Shown: in pieces, positions 31,797 through 40,644 of the stretch
How positions within the stretch are numbered: the first letter of the stretch is position 1
Layout: the number at the start of each line of letters is the position of its first letter
Translations under genes and position numbers: made by a program
Assembly (NCBI GenBank): GCA_007859745.1
Contig: SMLU01000001.1
Coordinates: 1,240,001-1,304,000 of the forward strand
DNA length: 64,000 nt
DNA from: Phycisphaerae bacterium RAS1
GTDB taxonomy: Bacteria; Planctomycetota; Phycisphaerae; UBA1845; Fen-1342
Direction of reading: 5' to 3'
Notes under the pieces: generated by a model
What the model saw: only the letters and a program-made list of their open reading frames with translations
Told to the model about the DNA's origin: nothing
Database searches by the model: none

Positions 31797-33881
31797 CTAG
31801 CTCGTCGGTCGCTTCGGCCGGAGCGTCTCGCGCACCCATTCGGCCGGCTGGCTTCGCCCGAAGAGCTGGTCATCCAGCAGCGCAATCAGCCCGCGCAGTT
31901 CGAGCAGCGGCACGAGCTGACCGTCCGCCATCCGCGGCGCCGGAAGCGCCCGATGATCGCAGTAGCTGAAGCCGGGGATGCTCGTCGCCAGACGCAGACA
32001 GTACGTCACCAGCGCCTGCCACAGCAGCCCGGGCAGGGCGTTCAGGTGCGCCGCCGAGCGGCTCTCGCGGCGATAGAGCAGATTGCGGCGCGACCAGATG
32101 TCGCCGGAAGAGTCATTCGTGCACACGCCGGTGATCCAGGCGCGCGCCTTGGCCTCGCGCTGCTCGGCCGGGACGCTGAGACAAGCGCTGGTCAGCTCCG
32201 TTCGGCCGGCGGCCAGCGCGCCGCGAAACGCCGGCCCCAGGCGCTCGTCCGTGCCGACGAGCGTCTCAATCAGCAGCGCGCCAAACGCCAGCAAGTCGGT
32301 GGCTTCGTGGAACAGCGGATACCAGCGCATGGCGCAGCCGCGGAAGGGCTGGCCCGCTTTGACCGCAGCGACGTCTCCCTGCACCAGCCCGCGCACCGCG
32401 GCGCCGGCGCCGTCGTCCGGATTATGAACGCCGGTGGGCCCCAGCGTCGCCTCCCAGCCCGGGCCGCTGATCTGGATCACGTCGCCCGGCTGGAACAGGC
32501 TGAAGGCGATTCCCGTATCTTCGAGCAACCCGCCGGCGCGCACCGCGAGCGCCTCGGTCTTCGCCTCCTTCGCGAAAAACGTCGCCGGCCGCTGCTGGCC
32601 AAAGCTTCGCTTGGCCTCCACGATTTCGGCCGGGAACAGGTCGTCTTTCGAGTACGCCGGCGGATAAGGCAGCGCCGCCCCGCCCTCGCCGAGAATCGTC
32701 GTCGCCGGCTGCAACCCGATGCGCCGCAGCACCGGCTCGAAACCCCACGCGGCCGCCGGCGTGTGGGGCGGCGGCCGCCACGTCACGCGGACGGCGTCGT
32801 CATCCCAGCAAAGGTGCGACCGCTTGGCGGCGAGCCAGGCGGCGTCAAGCTGCGCCAGCACTTCCGCCATCAGGTTCAGCCGTAGCCGCGCGATCTCCAG
32901 CAGCTCGCGCCCATCGGTCTCGCCCGTCAGCAGCCGGGCCGGCCCCCATGCGTCGATCACCGCGGCGTTTTCCAGCCGCGCGCTTTTCAGCGGCGAATCC
33001 TGATGCGACGCCAACAGCGCCTTCTGCATTGCGGCCCCGCCGACGAACGCCGCCGCCTCCGACAGGCGCCACTCGGCCAGCGGCGCGACCCGCAGCGGCG
33101 CCTCAGCCGCGTGGACCACGGTCAGCCGATCCTGCACGTACGCGTAACCGCCCGCCGGGTAGCAGCGCGGCCGCTCGGAACAGCGAACGCAGGCATGCGC
33201 GGCGGCCAGGGCGTCGGCGGCCTGTGGATCCGCCTCGGCCAGCCGCGCCGCGCCCAGCGCGACGCCGCCCTGGTCGAGAATCAGCCGCTCGAATCCCTCC
33301 GTCGGACCGCAGGTCGAGTCGCCGGAGCGAAACGCGTAGATCTTGGTCGGTGGCGCATCGGGAGCCGCGTCGCAGCAGATCAGCGCCGGCGGCACGTGAT
33401 GCGCGGCGGCGGCCGGTTCGCCCTTCGGAGACGACAGCGGCAGCAGCGTCGCCGGCGAACGGGCGGCGAACAGCATGTTGCGTTTTCGGCAGTAGAGCAA
33501 AGGCGGGATGGGCCGCTCGTCGGCGATCGCGATGACCTGTCGCTCGCGAAATGCGGCCGGAAGCGCGTTCAGAACTGCGGTCGCGGAGACCAGCGCCGCA
33601 ACGCCGTCGCCGTGTGGAATCGCGCCGGCCGGCGCGGCGGCGGCAGGGTCGAAGACCAGCGTGAGCTCCACCAGCCGCAGAATCTGGCCCGCGGCGCTGC
33701 ACAGCGCGCCGAGGTAGGTCTGCACGACGCCCAGCGGCTCACCCAGGGCGATGAAGGGGCGGACGGCGGTTGGGGCGTCCGCGGCCCGCGGCCCGATGAT
33801 ACGGATCACCTCTCCGCCGAGAATCGGCAGTGGCAGCAGCGGGCCGGGGATCGGAGTTGTACCGGGTGTTGTCTGCGCCAT
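31797..33881 (-). CDS. Unrecognised 694-residue protein, possibly kinase-related
   Basis: This is a long high-GC3 ORF with a clear coding pattern but no family I can name. It has no signal peptide or membrane segment. A CVRCSERPRC cluster (about residues 223-232) could bind a metal. Near residue 560, FHEATDLLAFGALLIETLVG is like the helix F region of protein kinases (DLWSLG-LL-E-L-G). The catalytic motifs HRD and DFG were not seen, so it could at most be a pseudokinase. It is followed downstream by repeats and is convergent with trpF. Confidence 0.55.
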   Translation of the reverse strand: MAQTTPGTTPIPGPLLPLPILGGEVIRIIGPRAADAPTAVRPFIALGEPLGVVQTYLGALCSAAGQILRLVELTLVFDPAAAAPAGAIPHGDGVAALVSATAVLNALPAAFRERQVIAIADERPIPPLLYCRKRNMLFAARSPATLLPLSSPKGEPAAAAHHVPPALICCDAAPDAPPTKIYAFRSGDSTCGPTEGFERLILDQGGVALGAARLAEADPQAADALAAAHACVRCSERPRCYPAGGYAYVQDRLTVVHAAEAPLRVAPLAEWRLSEAAAFVGGAAMQKALLASHQDSPLKSARLENAAVIDAWGPARLLTGETDGRELLEIARLRLNLMAEVLAQLDAAWLAAKRSHLCWDDDAVRVTWRPPPHTPAAAWGFEPVLRRIGLQPATTILGEGGAALPYPPAYSKDDLFPAEIVEAKRSFGQQRPATFFAKEAKTEALAVRAGGLLEDTGIAFSLFQPGDVIQISGPGWEATLGPTGVHNPDDGAGAAVRGLVQGDVAAVKAGQPFRGCAMRWYPLFHEATDLLAFGALLIETLVGTDERLGPAFRGALAAGRTELTSACLSVPAEQREAKARAWITGVCTNDSSGDIWSRRNLLYRRESRSAAHLNALPGLLWQALVTYCLRLATSIPGFSYCDHRALPAPRMADGQLVPLLELRGLIALLDDQLFGRSQPAEWVRETLRPKRPTS

Positions 33882-34222
33882 CGCCCTCTTCCGCGTCGCT
33901 CCAGATTCGACGGCGGCGAGAGTATAGCAGAGCCGGGGCGAGCGGGGCTATTCAGAGATGAGCGGCGATAGCGGGGGGTGTGCCCAGAAATCTGGGAAAG
34001 CTCGCTGGTTTGTCCGAACCCGCCGCGCCAAGCGGCGGGGTGTGGTGCGCGCAGCGCTCGTCGTCAATCTACGACGCGCCGCCGCGAACGCCCCGGACAT
34101 CGCCCCGCCGCTTGGCGCGGCGGGTTCGGAAAGAAAAGCCGCCCGCCCGGGAAGATAGGCACACCCGTAGCCGGTGCGGCCGAGACGCCCCCACTCCCCG
34201 ATTCTCCCGTGCGCTCACGGAT
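33882..34222. other. Gene-free region between the 694-aa gene and secA
   Basis: This 341-bp stretch holds the palindromic repeat at 34013-34130 and nothing else that I can support. Confidence 0.5.
34013..34130. repeat. CCGAACCCGCCGCGCCAAGC-family inverted repeat, copy 1
   Basis: Perfect 28-bp arms at 34013-34040 and 34103-34130 with 62 bp between. Other copies: 39283-39381, 46357-46476 and, within a gene, 54161-54258. Confidence 0.9.
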
Positions 34223-37200
34223 TTACGCGCCCTTGCCGTGGCACTGCTTGTACTTTTTGCCGGAGCCGCACGGGCAGGGGTCGTTTCGGCCGACCTTCGG
34301 CGTGGCACGTTTGATCGGATCGACCTTCGCGCCCGCCTCGCCCTGTTTCTGCATGGCCGCATCGCGATCACGGTCGGCAGCCGAGAAACCAGCGCCGGTG
34401 GCGTCGGCCTTGGCGGTCTGCATGCGGCCGTAGGCCGTGCCGGCGTCCGGCGTGGGCGCCGCGCCGGGCGCGGCAGCGCCGCCACCGCCGGCCATCAGGT
34501 GCACCTTGAAGATCAGGTCGGTGACGCGCTCGCGGATGTTGGCGTTCATCTCGTTGAACAGCCGCGTGCCCTCGCGCTTGTACTCGATCTTCGGGTCGCG
34601 CTCGGCCTGCCCGCGCAGCCAGATTCCGCTGCGGAGCAGGTCCATCGCGTACATGTGGTCCTTCCAGACCGAATCAAACGTGTTGAGCATGACGTAGCGC
34701 TCGAGCTGCGTCAGCTCGAATCTCAGCATCTCGTAGGCGGCGCGCTTGAGCTGCTCGCGCAGGTCGCCATCCAGACGGATCGGGTTGCCCTCGAGCGCCG
34801 TGCCGAAGCGTTTCCGGGCCCACTCGATGATCTGCGCGTCGGGGTTCTCCTGAATCGCCTTGTCGATTTCGGCGTCGAAGCGGCCGTTGTAAAGGAACTG
34901 CTCATTGACCTCGCGCAGCTCGCGGAAGACTTCCTGCGGCGTTTTGCCCGAAAAGTGCTCGTAGGTCCAGTCGAAGCCGAACTTGCGGTTGGCCCAGGCG
35001 GCGATGCGGCTCAGCACCTCGGTCGCATTCTGCCCGCCGCGCTGCATGGCGAACTCGATCACCGCGCCGACGGGGTACTCGATCTCGCGGATGCGGTAGG
35101 CGGCCCGCATCTTCTCGCGGATGGTGCGGTCGGCGTCTTCGGGGCCGACGCGGGCGATCTCGTCCAGCGGAATCTCGACCTCGAACTTGTCCTTGGCCCA
35201 GCGCACCAGGCGCGCCTTCGGAAAGAGCGGATCAACGTACTGCTCCAGCGCCGCCATGTCTTCCGCCCGCACCTTGGCTTCGGCGGCGGCGATGATCCGC
35301 TCGAACAGCTCCTCCGGATCGCCCTTGCGCACTTCGGCCTGTGACACGCTCAACCCGTATTGCGACGCCCAGCTTGAAAGGCCGCGCACGTCCCACTCTT
35401 CCGCCGGCGAGCCGGGGTCGATGTACTCGCCGAAGACGCGCTGCACGTGGCTGCGCATTTCGGCGGCGGCCAGGTCGCGCACCTGCTCCTGAAGCAGATC
35501 GAGGTTCTTCGTTTCCAGCTTTTCCGCCTCGATCTGAACGCCGACGTGCTGGTTGACCCACTCGACGATGCACGTGGCGGCGTAAAGCGGGTCGTAGAAG
35601 CGATGGACGGCGTCGGCGACGACTTCGTCGATCATGTCCCAGATGAGGACCGACAGGTCGCGGCCTTCGACCACGCGCTGCCGCAGCGAATAGAAGGTCT
35701 TTCGCTGGTAGTCCATCACCTCGTCGTATTCGAGCAGGTTCTTGCGGATGGCGAAGTTGCGCTCTTCGACCTTTTTCTGGGCCCGTTCGATGCCCTTGTT
35801 GAGCCGCTTGTCCTCAATCGCCATCCCCTCTTCGAAGCCGAGCATGTTCAGCATGCGCAGCACCCACTCGCCCATGAAGAGCCGCAGCAGTTCATCATCC
35901 AGCGAGAGGAAGAAGCGCGAACTGCCGGGGTCGCCCTGCCGGCCGCAGCGGCCGCGGAGCTGGTTGTCGATGCGGCGGCTTTCGTGACGCTCGGTGCCGA
36001 CGACGTGCAGACCGCCGGCGTCGGGGACGCCCTCGGCCAGGCGGATGTCGGTTCCGCGGCCGGCCATATTGGTGGCGATGGTGACGTTGCCCTGCATGAA
36101 ACGCTGCTTGCTGCGGACGACTTCGTGCAGTTGGCCGGCCTTGGCGACGATCTCGGCTTCGCGGGCGTGGTTCTTGGCATTGAGCACTTCGTGATCGATG
36201 CCGTAGCGGCGCGTCAGAAGCTGGCTGAGCTTCTCGGAGTTCTCGACGCTGGTGGTGCCGACGAGGATCGGGCGGCCTTTCAGCGAATCGCCCATGAGCT
36301 GCTGATAGGCCGTCTCGAGCGCCTTCTCATCGCCTTCGCCGTTCTTGAATGCGCTGATCCCGGTGTTGATCGTGGCGAGTTGCGGGTCGATTTCGGCCTG
36401 AAGCTCGGGCCGAGCGTGAAGCTGCTCGCGGAGCGTCTTTTCCGCGTGCTTGAGCATGTCGTGCAGCGACCACGGATCGGCGGGATATCCGTTCTGGCTG
36501 TAGGAGCGGATTTCCTCGACGATCGCGTCGTACTTGGTCTCGCCGGTCTTGTAGATCTTGTCGTTGTAATCGACGCGGCGGACGGGCTTGTTGGTGGGGA
36601 TCGCGACGACTTCAAGCCTGTAGATCTTCATGAACTCGTCGGCCTCGGTCATGGCCGTACCGGTCATGCCGGCGAGCTGCTTGTAGAGCTTGAAGAGGTT
36701 CTGGAGCGTGATGGTCGCGAGCGTCTGCGTTTCCTGCTTGATGGTGACGCGTTCCTTGGCCTCGACCGCCTGGTGCAGGCCGTCGGACCACTGCCGGCCG
36801 GTCATCAGGCGGCCGGTGAACTCATCGACGATGGTGACGATGTCTTCCTGGACCACATATTCCTTGTCGCGCTGGTAGCAGGTGTGCGCCCGCAGCGAGT
36901 TGTCGATGTAGTGCGGCCAGTTCATGTTCTTGCTGTCGTAGAACGTGCCGATCGCCAGCTCCTGCTGGGCGATCTTGGCCCCGTGCTCGGTCATGTGGGC
37001 CGACTTGCGGTCCAGCTCGACCACGAAATACTGCGTGTGACCGATGGCCTCGGCTTCTTCGCTGCTGAGCCAGAGCGGGTCAGTGCGGAATTTCTTGATG
37101 CCGTCCTTGAACTTGGCGTCCGCGCGCGTGTCCTTGTCGGCGGTCGCCTCGACGTCGTCGATCCGCAGAGCCATTTCCTTGTTCGACTGCTCCTGCTTGC

Positions 37201-38203
37201 GGAGCAGCAGCCGGGCGATGTTGTCGGCCACGCGGTAGTTGGTCACGTCGTCATGCGCGGCGCCGGAGATGATCAACGGCGTGCGGGCCTCGTCGATCAG
37301 GATGCTGTCCACCTCGTCAACGACCACGAAATCCTGCTTGCCCTGCATCTGGTCGCGGCGCGACTGCTTCATATTGTCGCGCAGATAATCGAAGCCGAAT
37401 TCGCTGTTCGTGCCGTAGGTGATGTCGCAGCCATAGGCCGCCCGGCGGATTTCCGCCCCATCGCCAAAGACCGGCATGTCCGCGGAGATATTGCCGACCG
37501 TCACGCCCAGCAGCTCGAAGATGGGGCGGCAGAAGTCGGCGTCGCGCTTCACCAGGTAATCATTGACCGTGACCATGTGCACCTTCAGGCCCTGCAGGAC
37601 CTTCAGGTAATTGGCCATGTAGCAGACGATCGTCTTGCCTTCGCCGGTGCGCATCTCGGCCACGTTGCAGCCTTCGATGACGCGCCCGCCGATGAGCTGA
37701 CACTCGAACTGGCGGTGGGCCCTGGCGCGGCGCGACGCCTCGCGCACACAGGCATACGCCTCGGCGCGGATGTCGTCGATGCTCTCGCCGCGGGCGAGGC
37801 GCTCACGGAACTCCGCGGTCCTGGCTTTCAGCTCGTCGTCCGAGAGCCCCTGGAGCGCCGCCTCAACCGGATCGACGCGGCCGCGGACGAAATCGCGCAG
37901 CGACAGCACAATGCGATCGTTGCGCGACGGCGTGAATTTGAAGAACAGCCACCCGCCGTACAGCCCGCACAGGACCGCCAGCACGGCGACCGTTACGGCC
38001 ATCACGTCGCGCTGCGCAAAGGCCAGCAGCCCGCCGCCCGGTCCGGCCACGAGCAGCGCCCCGGCGATCAGGAGCAGCGCCAGCGGCGCGGCGCCGATCG
38101 AGAGCCACGTGCCAGCCCGGCGGGCGCGATACCAGAACACGGTCGACGCGCTGGTCGCGTCCCGCATGACATCCGCGTCGCCGACGTTAAGTAACCAGTT
38201 CAT
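34223..38203 (-). CDS. secA: Preprotein translocase ATPase SecA, large form with N-terminal membrane anchor
   Basis: At 1326 residues this is much longer than the usual 800-1000. The DEAD motor is complete: MRTGEGKT (Walker A), [18 protein letters not shown] (Walker B), [10 protein letters not shown] and [14 protein letters not shown]. The C-terminus has the zinc-binding SEC-C motif [16 protein letters not shown]. Before the canonical start, residues 1-90 contain two hydrophobic helices (about 33-54 and 67-88). The middle also contains extra segments, such as the [20 protein letters not shown] region and a long region after the helicase core. The N-terminal ATG and later Met codons all keep at least one helix. 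SecA normally cycles on and off the membrane; permanent anchoring is inferred. Confidence 0.95.
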   Translation of the reverse strand: MNWLLNVGDADVMRDATSASTVFWYRARRAGTWLSIGAAPLALLLIAGALLVAGPGGGLLAFAQRDVMAVTVAVLAVLCGLYGGWLFFKFTPSRNDRIVLSLRDFVRGRVDPVEAALQGLSDDELKARTAEFRERLARGESIDDIRAEAYACVREASRRARAHRQFECQLIGGRVIEGCNVAEMRTGEGKTIVCYMANYLKVLQGLKVHMVTVNDYLVKRDADFCRPIFELLGVTVGNISADMPVFGDGAEIRRAAYGCDITYGTNSEFGFDYLRDNMKQSRRDQMQGKQDFVVVDEVDSILIDEARTPLIISGAAHDDVTNYRVADNIARLLLRKQEQSNKEMALRIDDVEATADKDTRADAKFKDGIKKFRTDPLWLSSEEAEAIGHTQYFVVELDRKSAHMTEHGAKIAQQELAIGTFYDSKNMNWPHYIDNSLRAHTCYQRDKEYVVQEDIVTIVDEFTGRLMTGRQWSDGLHQAVEAKERVTIKQETQTLATITLQNLFKLYKQLAGMTGTAMTEADEFMKIYRLEVVAIPTNKPVRRVDYNDKIYKTGETKYDAIVEEIRSYSQNGYPADPWSLHDMLKHAEKTLREQLHARPELQAEIDPQLATINTGISAFKNGEGDEKALETAYQQLMGDSLKGRPILVGTTSVENSEKLSQLLTRRYGIDHEVLNAKNHAREAEIVAKAGQLHEVVRSKQRFMQGNVTIATNMAGRGTDIRLAEGVPDAGGLHVVGTERHESRRIDNQLRGRCGRQGDPGSSRFFLSLDDELLRLFMGEWVLRMLNMLGFEEGMAIEDKRLNKGIERAQKKVEERNFAIRKNLLEYDEVMDYQRKTFYSLRQRVVEGRDLSVLIWDMIDEVVADAVHRFYDPLYAATCIVEWVNQHVGVQIEAEKLETKNLDLLQEQVRDLAAAEMRSHVQRVFGEYIDPGSPAEEWDVRGLSSWASQYGLSVSQAEVRKGDPEELFERIIAAAEAKVRAEDMAALEQYVDPLFPKARLVRWAKDKFEVEIPLDEIARVGPEDADRTIREKMRAAYRIREIEYPVGAVIEFAMQRGGQNATEVLSRIAAWANRKFGFDWTYEHFSGKTPQEVFRELREVNEQFLYNGRFDAEIDKAIQENPDAQIIEWARKRFGTALEGNPIRLDGDLREQLKRAAYEMLRFELTQLERYVMLNTFDSVWKDHMYAMDLLRSGIWLRGQAERDPKIEYKREGTRLFNEMNANIRERVTDLIFKVHLMAGGGGAAAPGAAPTPDAGTAYGRMQTAKADATGAGFSAADRDRDAAMQKQGEAGAKVDPIKRATPKVGRNDPCPCGSGKKYKQCHGKGA

Positions 38204-38210
38204 AGGCTTT

Positions 38211-38393
38211 TCAGCCCCGGAGGGGCGAAAGAGTACAGCCCACGGCGCAAGCCGTGGGCCCCTGCGGAGTCACCAAAGAAGCCCCGGAGGGGCGAAAGAA
38301 CTCCACAGACGCGTACGGCCCAGCGTTCTTTCGTCCCTTCGGGGCTTGGCCGCAGACACGTCCCACCGCTTGCGCCGTGGGCTTTATTCTGGC
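38211..38393. repeat. GCCCCGGAGGGGCGAAAG repeat block
   Basis: Two direct copies of GCCCCGGAGGGGCGAAAG (about 38214 and 38282) and an inverted copy near 38331-38349 surround GCCCACGGCGCAAGCCGTGGGC (about 38238-38260) and its partner. It separates secA from efp. Confidence 0.8.
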
Positions 38394-38409
38394 GCCGCTC
38401 CGCGGCTGT

Positions 38410-38454
38410 TTCTGACTTCTGACTTCTGACTTCTGAGTTCTAACTTCTAACTTC
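38410..38454. repeat. Tandem TTCTGAC/TTCTAAC repeats
   Basis: Seven-base units TCTGACT and TCTAACT recur to the efp stop codon. The same unit, in a palindromic arrangement, is at 42036-42168. Confidence 0.75.
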
Positions 38455-39010
38455 AAGCCCGCTCCAGGTACTCGCCCGTACGCGTGTCGATGTTCAACAT
38501 CTCACCGATCTCGATGAACGGCGGCACTTTCACCCGCAGCCCAGTTTCCAGCTCGGCGTCCTTGGTCTGGTTGGTGGCCGTCGCGCCCTTCACGACCGGC
38601 GGCGTGTCCACCACCTTCAGGGCGACCGTGTTGGGCAGTTCAACGCCGACGATCTTCCCGTCCACAAACGAGCAGGTGATAATCTCGTTGCCCTTCAAAT
38701 ACTGGTCCGCGTCGCCGATCACCTCCGCCGGAATATGAATCTGGTCGAAGGTGGTCTGGTCCATGACAACGAAATCGTTGCCTTCGCGGTAGAGGTACTC
38801 GAACTGCTTGGTCTCGACAAAGGGCGTCTCGATGCGGTCGTCCACGGCCAGGCGCACGTCGATGACGTAGCCGGTCTTGAGCGACTTGAGCTTCGCCTGT
38901 AAGTAGCTGCGCCAGTTGCCTTTCGAGACGCGGGTGATGTCGCTGACGGAATAGAGGTTATTCTCGTGGAGAATGACCTTGCCCTTCTTGAGTTCGCTCG
39001 CCTTGATCAT
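38453..39010 (-). CDS. efp: Elongation factor P with Asn at the tip loop
   Basis: The 185-residue protein has the three EF-P beta-barrel domains: N-terminal KOW-like (MIKASELKKGKVILHENN), a middle OB domain with VDDRIETPFVETKQFEYLYR, and the C-terminal IDTRTGEYLERA ending. EF-P relieves ribosome stalling at polyproline. The loop that carries the modified Lys34 in E. coli reads SKGNWRSYLQAK, so the tip residue is Asn32, not Lys or Arg. The ATG at 39010 matches the family start; the open frame upstream runs through a 9-bp minisatellite and is not coding. Confidence 0.93.
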   Translation of the reverse strand: MIKASELKKGKVILHENNLYSVSDITRVSKGNWRSYLQAKLKSLKTGYVIDVRLAVDDRIETPFVETKQFEYLYREGNDFVVMDQTTFDQIHIPAEVIGDADQYLKGNEIITCSFVDGKIVGVELPNTVALKVVDTPPVVKGATATNQTKDAELETGLRVKVPPFIEIGEMLNIDTRTGEYLERA

Positions 39011-39176
39011 CCCGGATGCTCTCCAATCTTCGCCCTGCGTTCGTCCATTCGTACCCGGGACAACGCCTGTTGATGCCGCCGGCGGGCACACTTCTCGCGG
39101 AAACCGGGCGCGTCGGCCCATCCCGCGAGAACCCCAGAATATACCCGAGATCGCCCCAGACGGGGAGTACGCCTTC

Positions 39177-39229
39177 CGGCCGATCCGGCCGATCCGGCCG
39201 ATCCGGCCGATCCAGCCGATCCAGCCGAG
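39177..39229. repeat. 9-bp minisatellite (CCGGCCGAT)n
   Basis: About six tandem copies of CCGGCCGAT, the last two with A for G. Each unit keeps frame on both strands, which creates spurious long ORFs such as the Gly-Arg-Ile repeat upstream of efp. Confidence 0.9.
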
Positions 39230-39282
39230 GCGCGCCGGGTGTGGCCAAGATGCTTGGCAGACGCCGCCGGCCGGACCGCTCT

Positions 39283-39381
39283 TCCGAACCCGCCGCGCCA
39301 AGCGGCGGGTTGACGACCGGAAGCGAGCAGCGCCCGACAGGCCGGGGACGTCGACCCGCCGCGTGGCGCGGCGCGGTCGGA
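39283..39381. repeat. CCGAACCCGCCGCGCCAAGC-family repeat, copy 2 (degenerate)
   Basis: Left arm 39283-39310 is intact. The right arm 39354-39381 has several mismatches (CCGCGTGGCGCGGCGCGGTC). Confidence 0.75.
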
Positions 39382-39535
39382 CAGATAGGCCCGGCGGGTG
39401 TGCCATAGCGTCTGGTCACATCACCCGGCGCGCCGCCACTCTCTATCGCCGAATTTCCCGACTCGTCCGGCCGGAAATGAACTTTTCAAGCCCGCGGCGC
39501 GACGTCGTAGTGGCACATGGCAGGAGGCGAGCCGC

Positions 39536-40006
39536 GTGAGGATGCTTCAGTCTCTGTACGAGCAGCACGCGACCGCGCTGCTGCGCTACCTGCGGCGGAT
39601 GTTCGCCGACGCCGCCGCCGCCGAGGATGTCCTGCAGGAGACGTTCGTCCGGGCCGCCGCGAAACCCGAACGGCTCGAAGACGCCGATTGCCCCCGTGCA
39701 TGGCTGTTTGCGGTGGCCCGAAACGTCGGTCTGACCCAGTTGCGGCGGCGGCCCTGTCGGCCTCTGCCGCCGGCAGCCACCGCCCCCGCCGATGCTGACG
39801 TGGATCGGCGCGAGACGGCTGAGCAGGTGTGGGCGGCGATTGAGCGGCTGCCGACGGAGATGCGCGAAACGCTGGAGCTTCGCCTGCGAGACGACCTGAG
39901 CTACGCGGAAATCGCCGTGGTGCTCGAAATCCCGGTGGGAACGGTTCGCTCGCGGCTGCACCACGCCGTGAGAAAGCTGCGCGGCGAGCTGGAGGCTGGG
40001 CAATGA
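39536..40006 (+). CDS. ECF-type sigma factor
   Basis: The 156-residue sigma factor has region 2 (LYEQHATALLRYLRRMF...AEDVLQETFVRAA) and region 4 (LSYAEIAVVLEIPVGTVRSRLHHAVRKL). The GTG at 39536 follows AGGAGG by 8 nt; an ATG two codons later is the alternative. The TGA overlaps the ATG of the next gene by 4 nt, so the two are coupled. The pairing with a membrane protein suggests regulation by envelope signals. Confidence 0.9.
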   Translation: MRMLQSLYEQHATALLRYLRRMFADAAAAEDVLQETFVRAAAKPERLEDADCPRAWLFAVARNVGLTQLRRRPCRPLPPAATAPADADVDRRETAEQVWAAIERLPTEMRETLELRLRDDLSYAEIAVVLEIPVGTVRSRLHHAVRKLRGELEAGQ

Positions 40007-40503
40007 ACGCAGAGACGCTTGAGAGGCTGATTCTCGACCGGGCGCTGGGCGCGCTGGACGCCGACGTGGCGGCGCTGCTCGACGCACACCTGCGCGACAA
40101 CCCGGCCGCGGCCGCGGAAGCCGCGGCGATCGAGCGCACGATGGCTCGCGTCCGCGCTGCAACGAGGACCAACCCGCCGATCAACGTGCCGCCGTTCCCG
40201 TTGTCGCAGGCCGCGGCCGTGCGGCAACGGGCGCGCGTCATCCGCATCAGCGGCTGGTTCACCGGGCTGGCGGCGTGCCTGCTGCTGGGAGTCGGCGTGG
40301 GCGCGTGGTGGAAGGGGACCGCGATGCCGACCGGACCGATGCTCGTGGTCGGCCCGGCCCCGGAAGTTCAACCGCTGGCCGACCTCGGCATGTGGTCCGA
40401 GAGCCGGCGCTTGGCGGCGGCGCTCGAGGCGCGACGATCGGCGACGAGCGTGATGCCGGCGCGAGAGCTGATTCGAAAGGCGGCGGCGGGCGGCGGACTG
40501 TAG
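40003..40503 (+). CDS. Putative anti-sigma factor
   Basis: The 166-residue product overlaps the sigma gene by 4 nt. Residues 1-60 (LDRALGALDADVAALLDAHL) look like the zinc-less anti-sigma helical domain. One membrane helix is at about 86-106 (FTGLAACLLLGVGVGAWW). The C-terminal 60 residues are periplasmic. No HxxxCxxC zinc motif is present. The TAG stop lies inside a repeat arm beginning at 40499. Confidence 0.75.
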   Translation: MNAETLERLILDRALGALDADVAALLDAHLRDNPAAAAEAAAIERTMARVRAATRTNPPINVPPFPLSQAAAVRQRARVIRISGWFTGLAACLLLGVGVGAWWKGTAMPTGPMLVVGPAPEVQPLADLGMWSESRRLAAALEARRSATSVMPARELIRKAAAGGGL

Positions 40504-40631
40504 CGTCGGACCCCCGCGCCCGACGCCGACATGATTGACGTGTGGGGAGTGGCCTGACGGCACGGTCCGTCGTGGACCAGAATTCGAGACGAAGAAGAAA
40601 ACGCCGTCGGACGCGGAGGTCCGACGCTACA
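40499..40631. repeat. GTAGCGTCGGACC-family inverted repeat
   Basis: The left arm from 40499 (TGTAGCGTCGGACC) supplies the TAG stop of the anti-sigma gene. The right arm 40605-40631 ends 13 bp before the next ATG. The same family brackets the GIY-YIG gene. Confidence 0.8.
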
Positions 40632-40644
40632 AATGGAGCGATTC

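Larger units (their letters stand above)
39011..39535. other. Intergenic region between efp and the ECF sigma factor
   Basis: This 525-bp divergent spacer contains the 9-bp minisatellite (39177-39229) and a degraded palindromic repeat (39283-39381). No obvious -10/-35 pair was found for either gene. Confidence 0.5.

Noticed and set aside
35447-38194. Very long plus-strand frame opposite secA (about 900 codons)
   Set aside because: It is the antisense of the strongly conserved secA gene, has no domain and is typical of high-GC antisense frames.
39011-39406. N-terminal extension of efp
   Set aside because: It is created by the 9-bp minisatellite and repeat arms; EF-P homology begins at the ATG at 39010.
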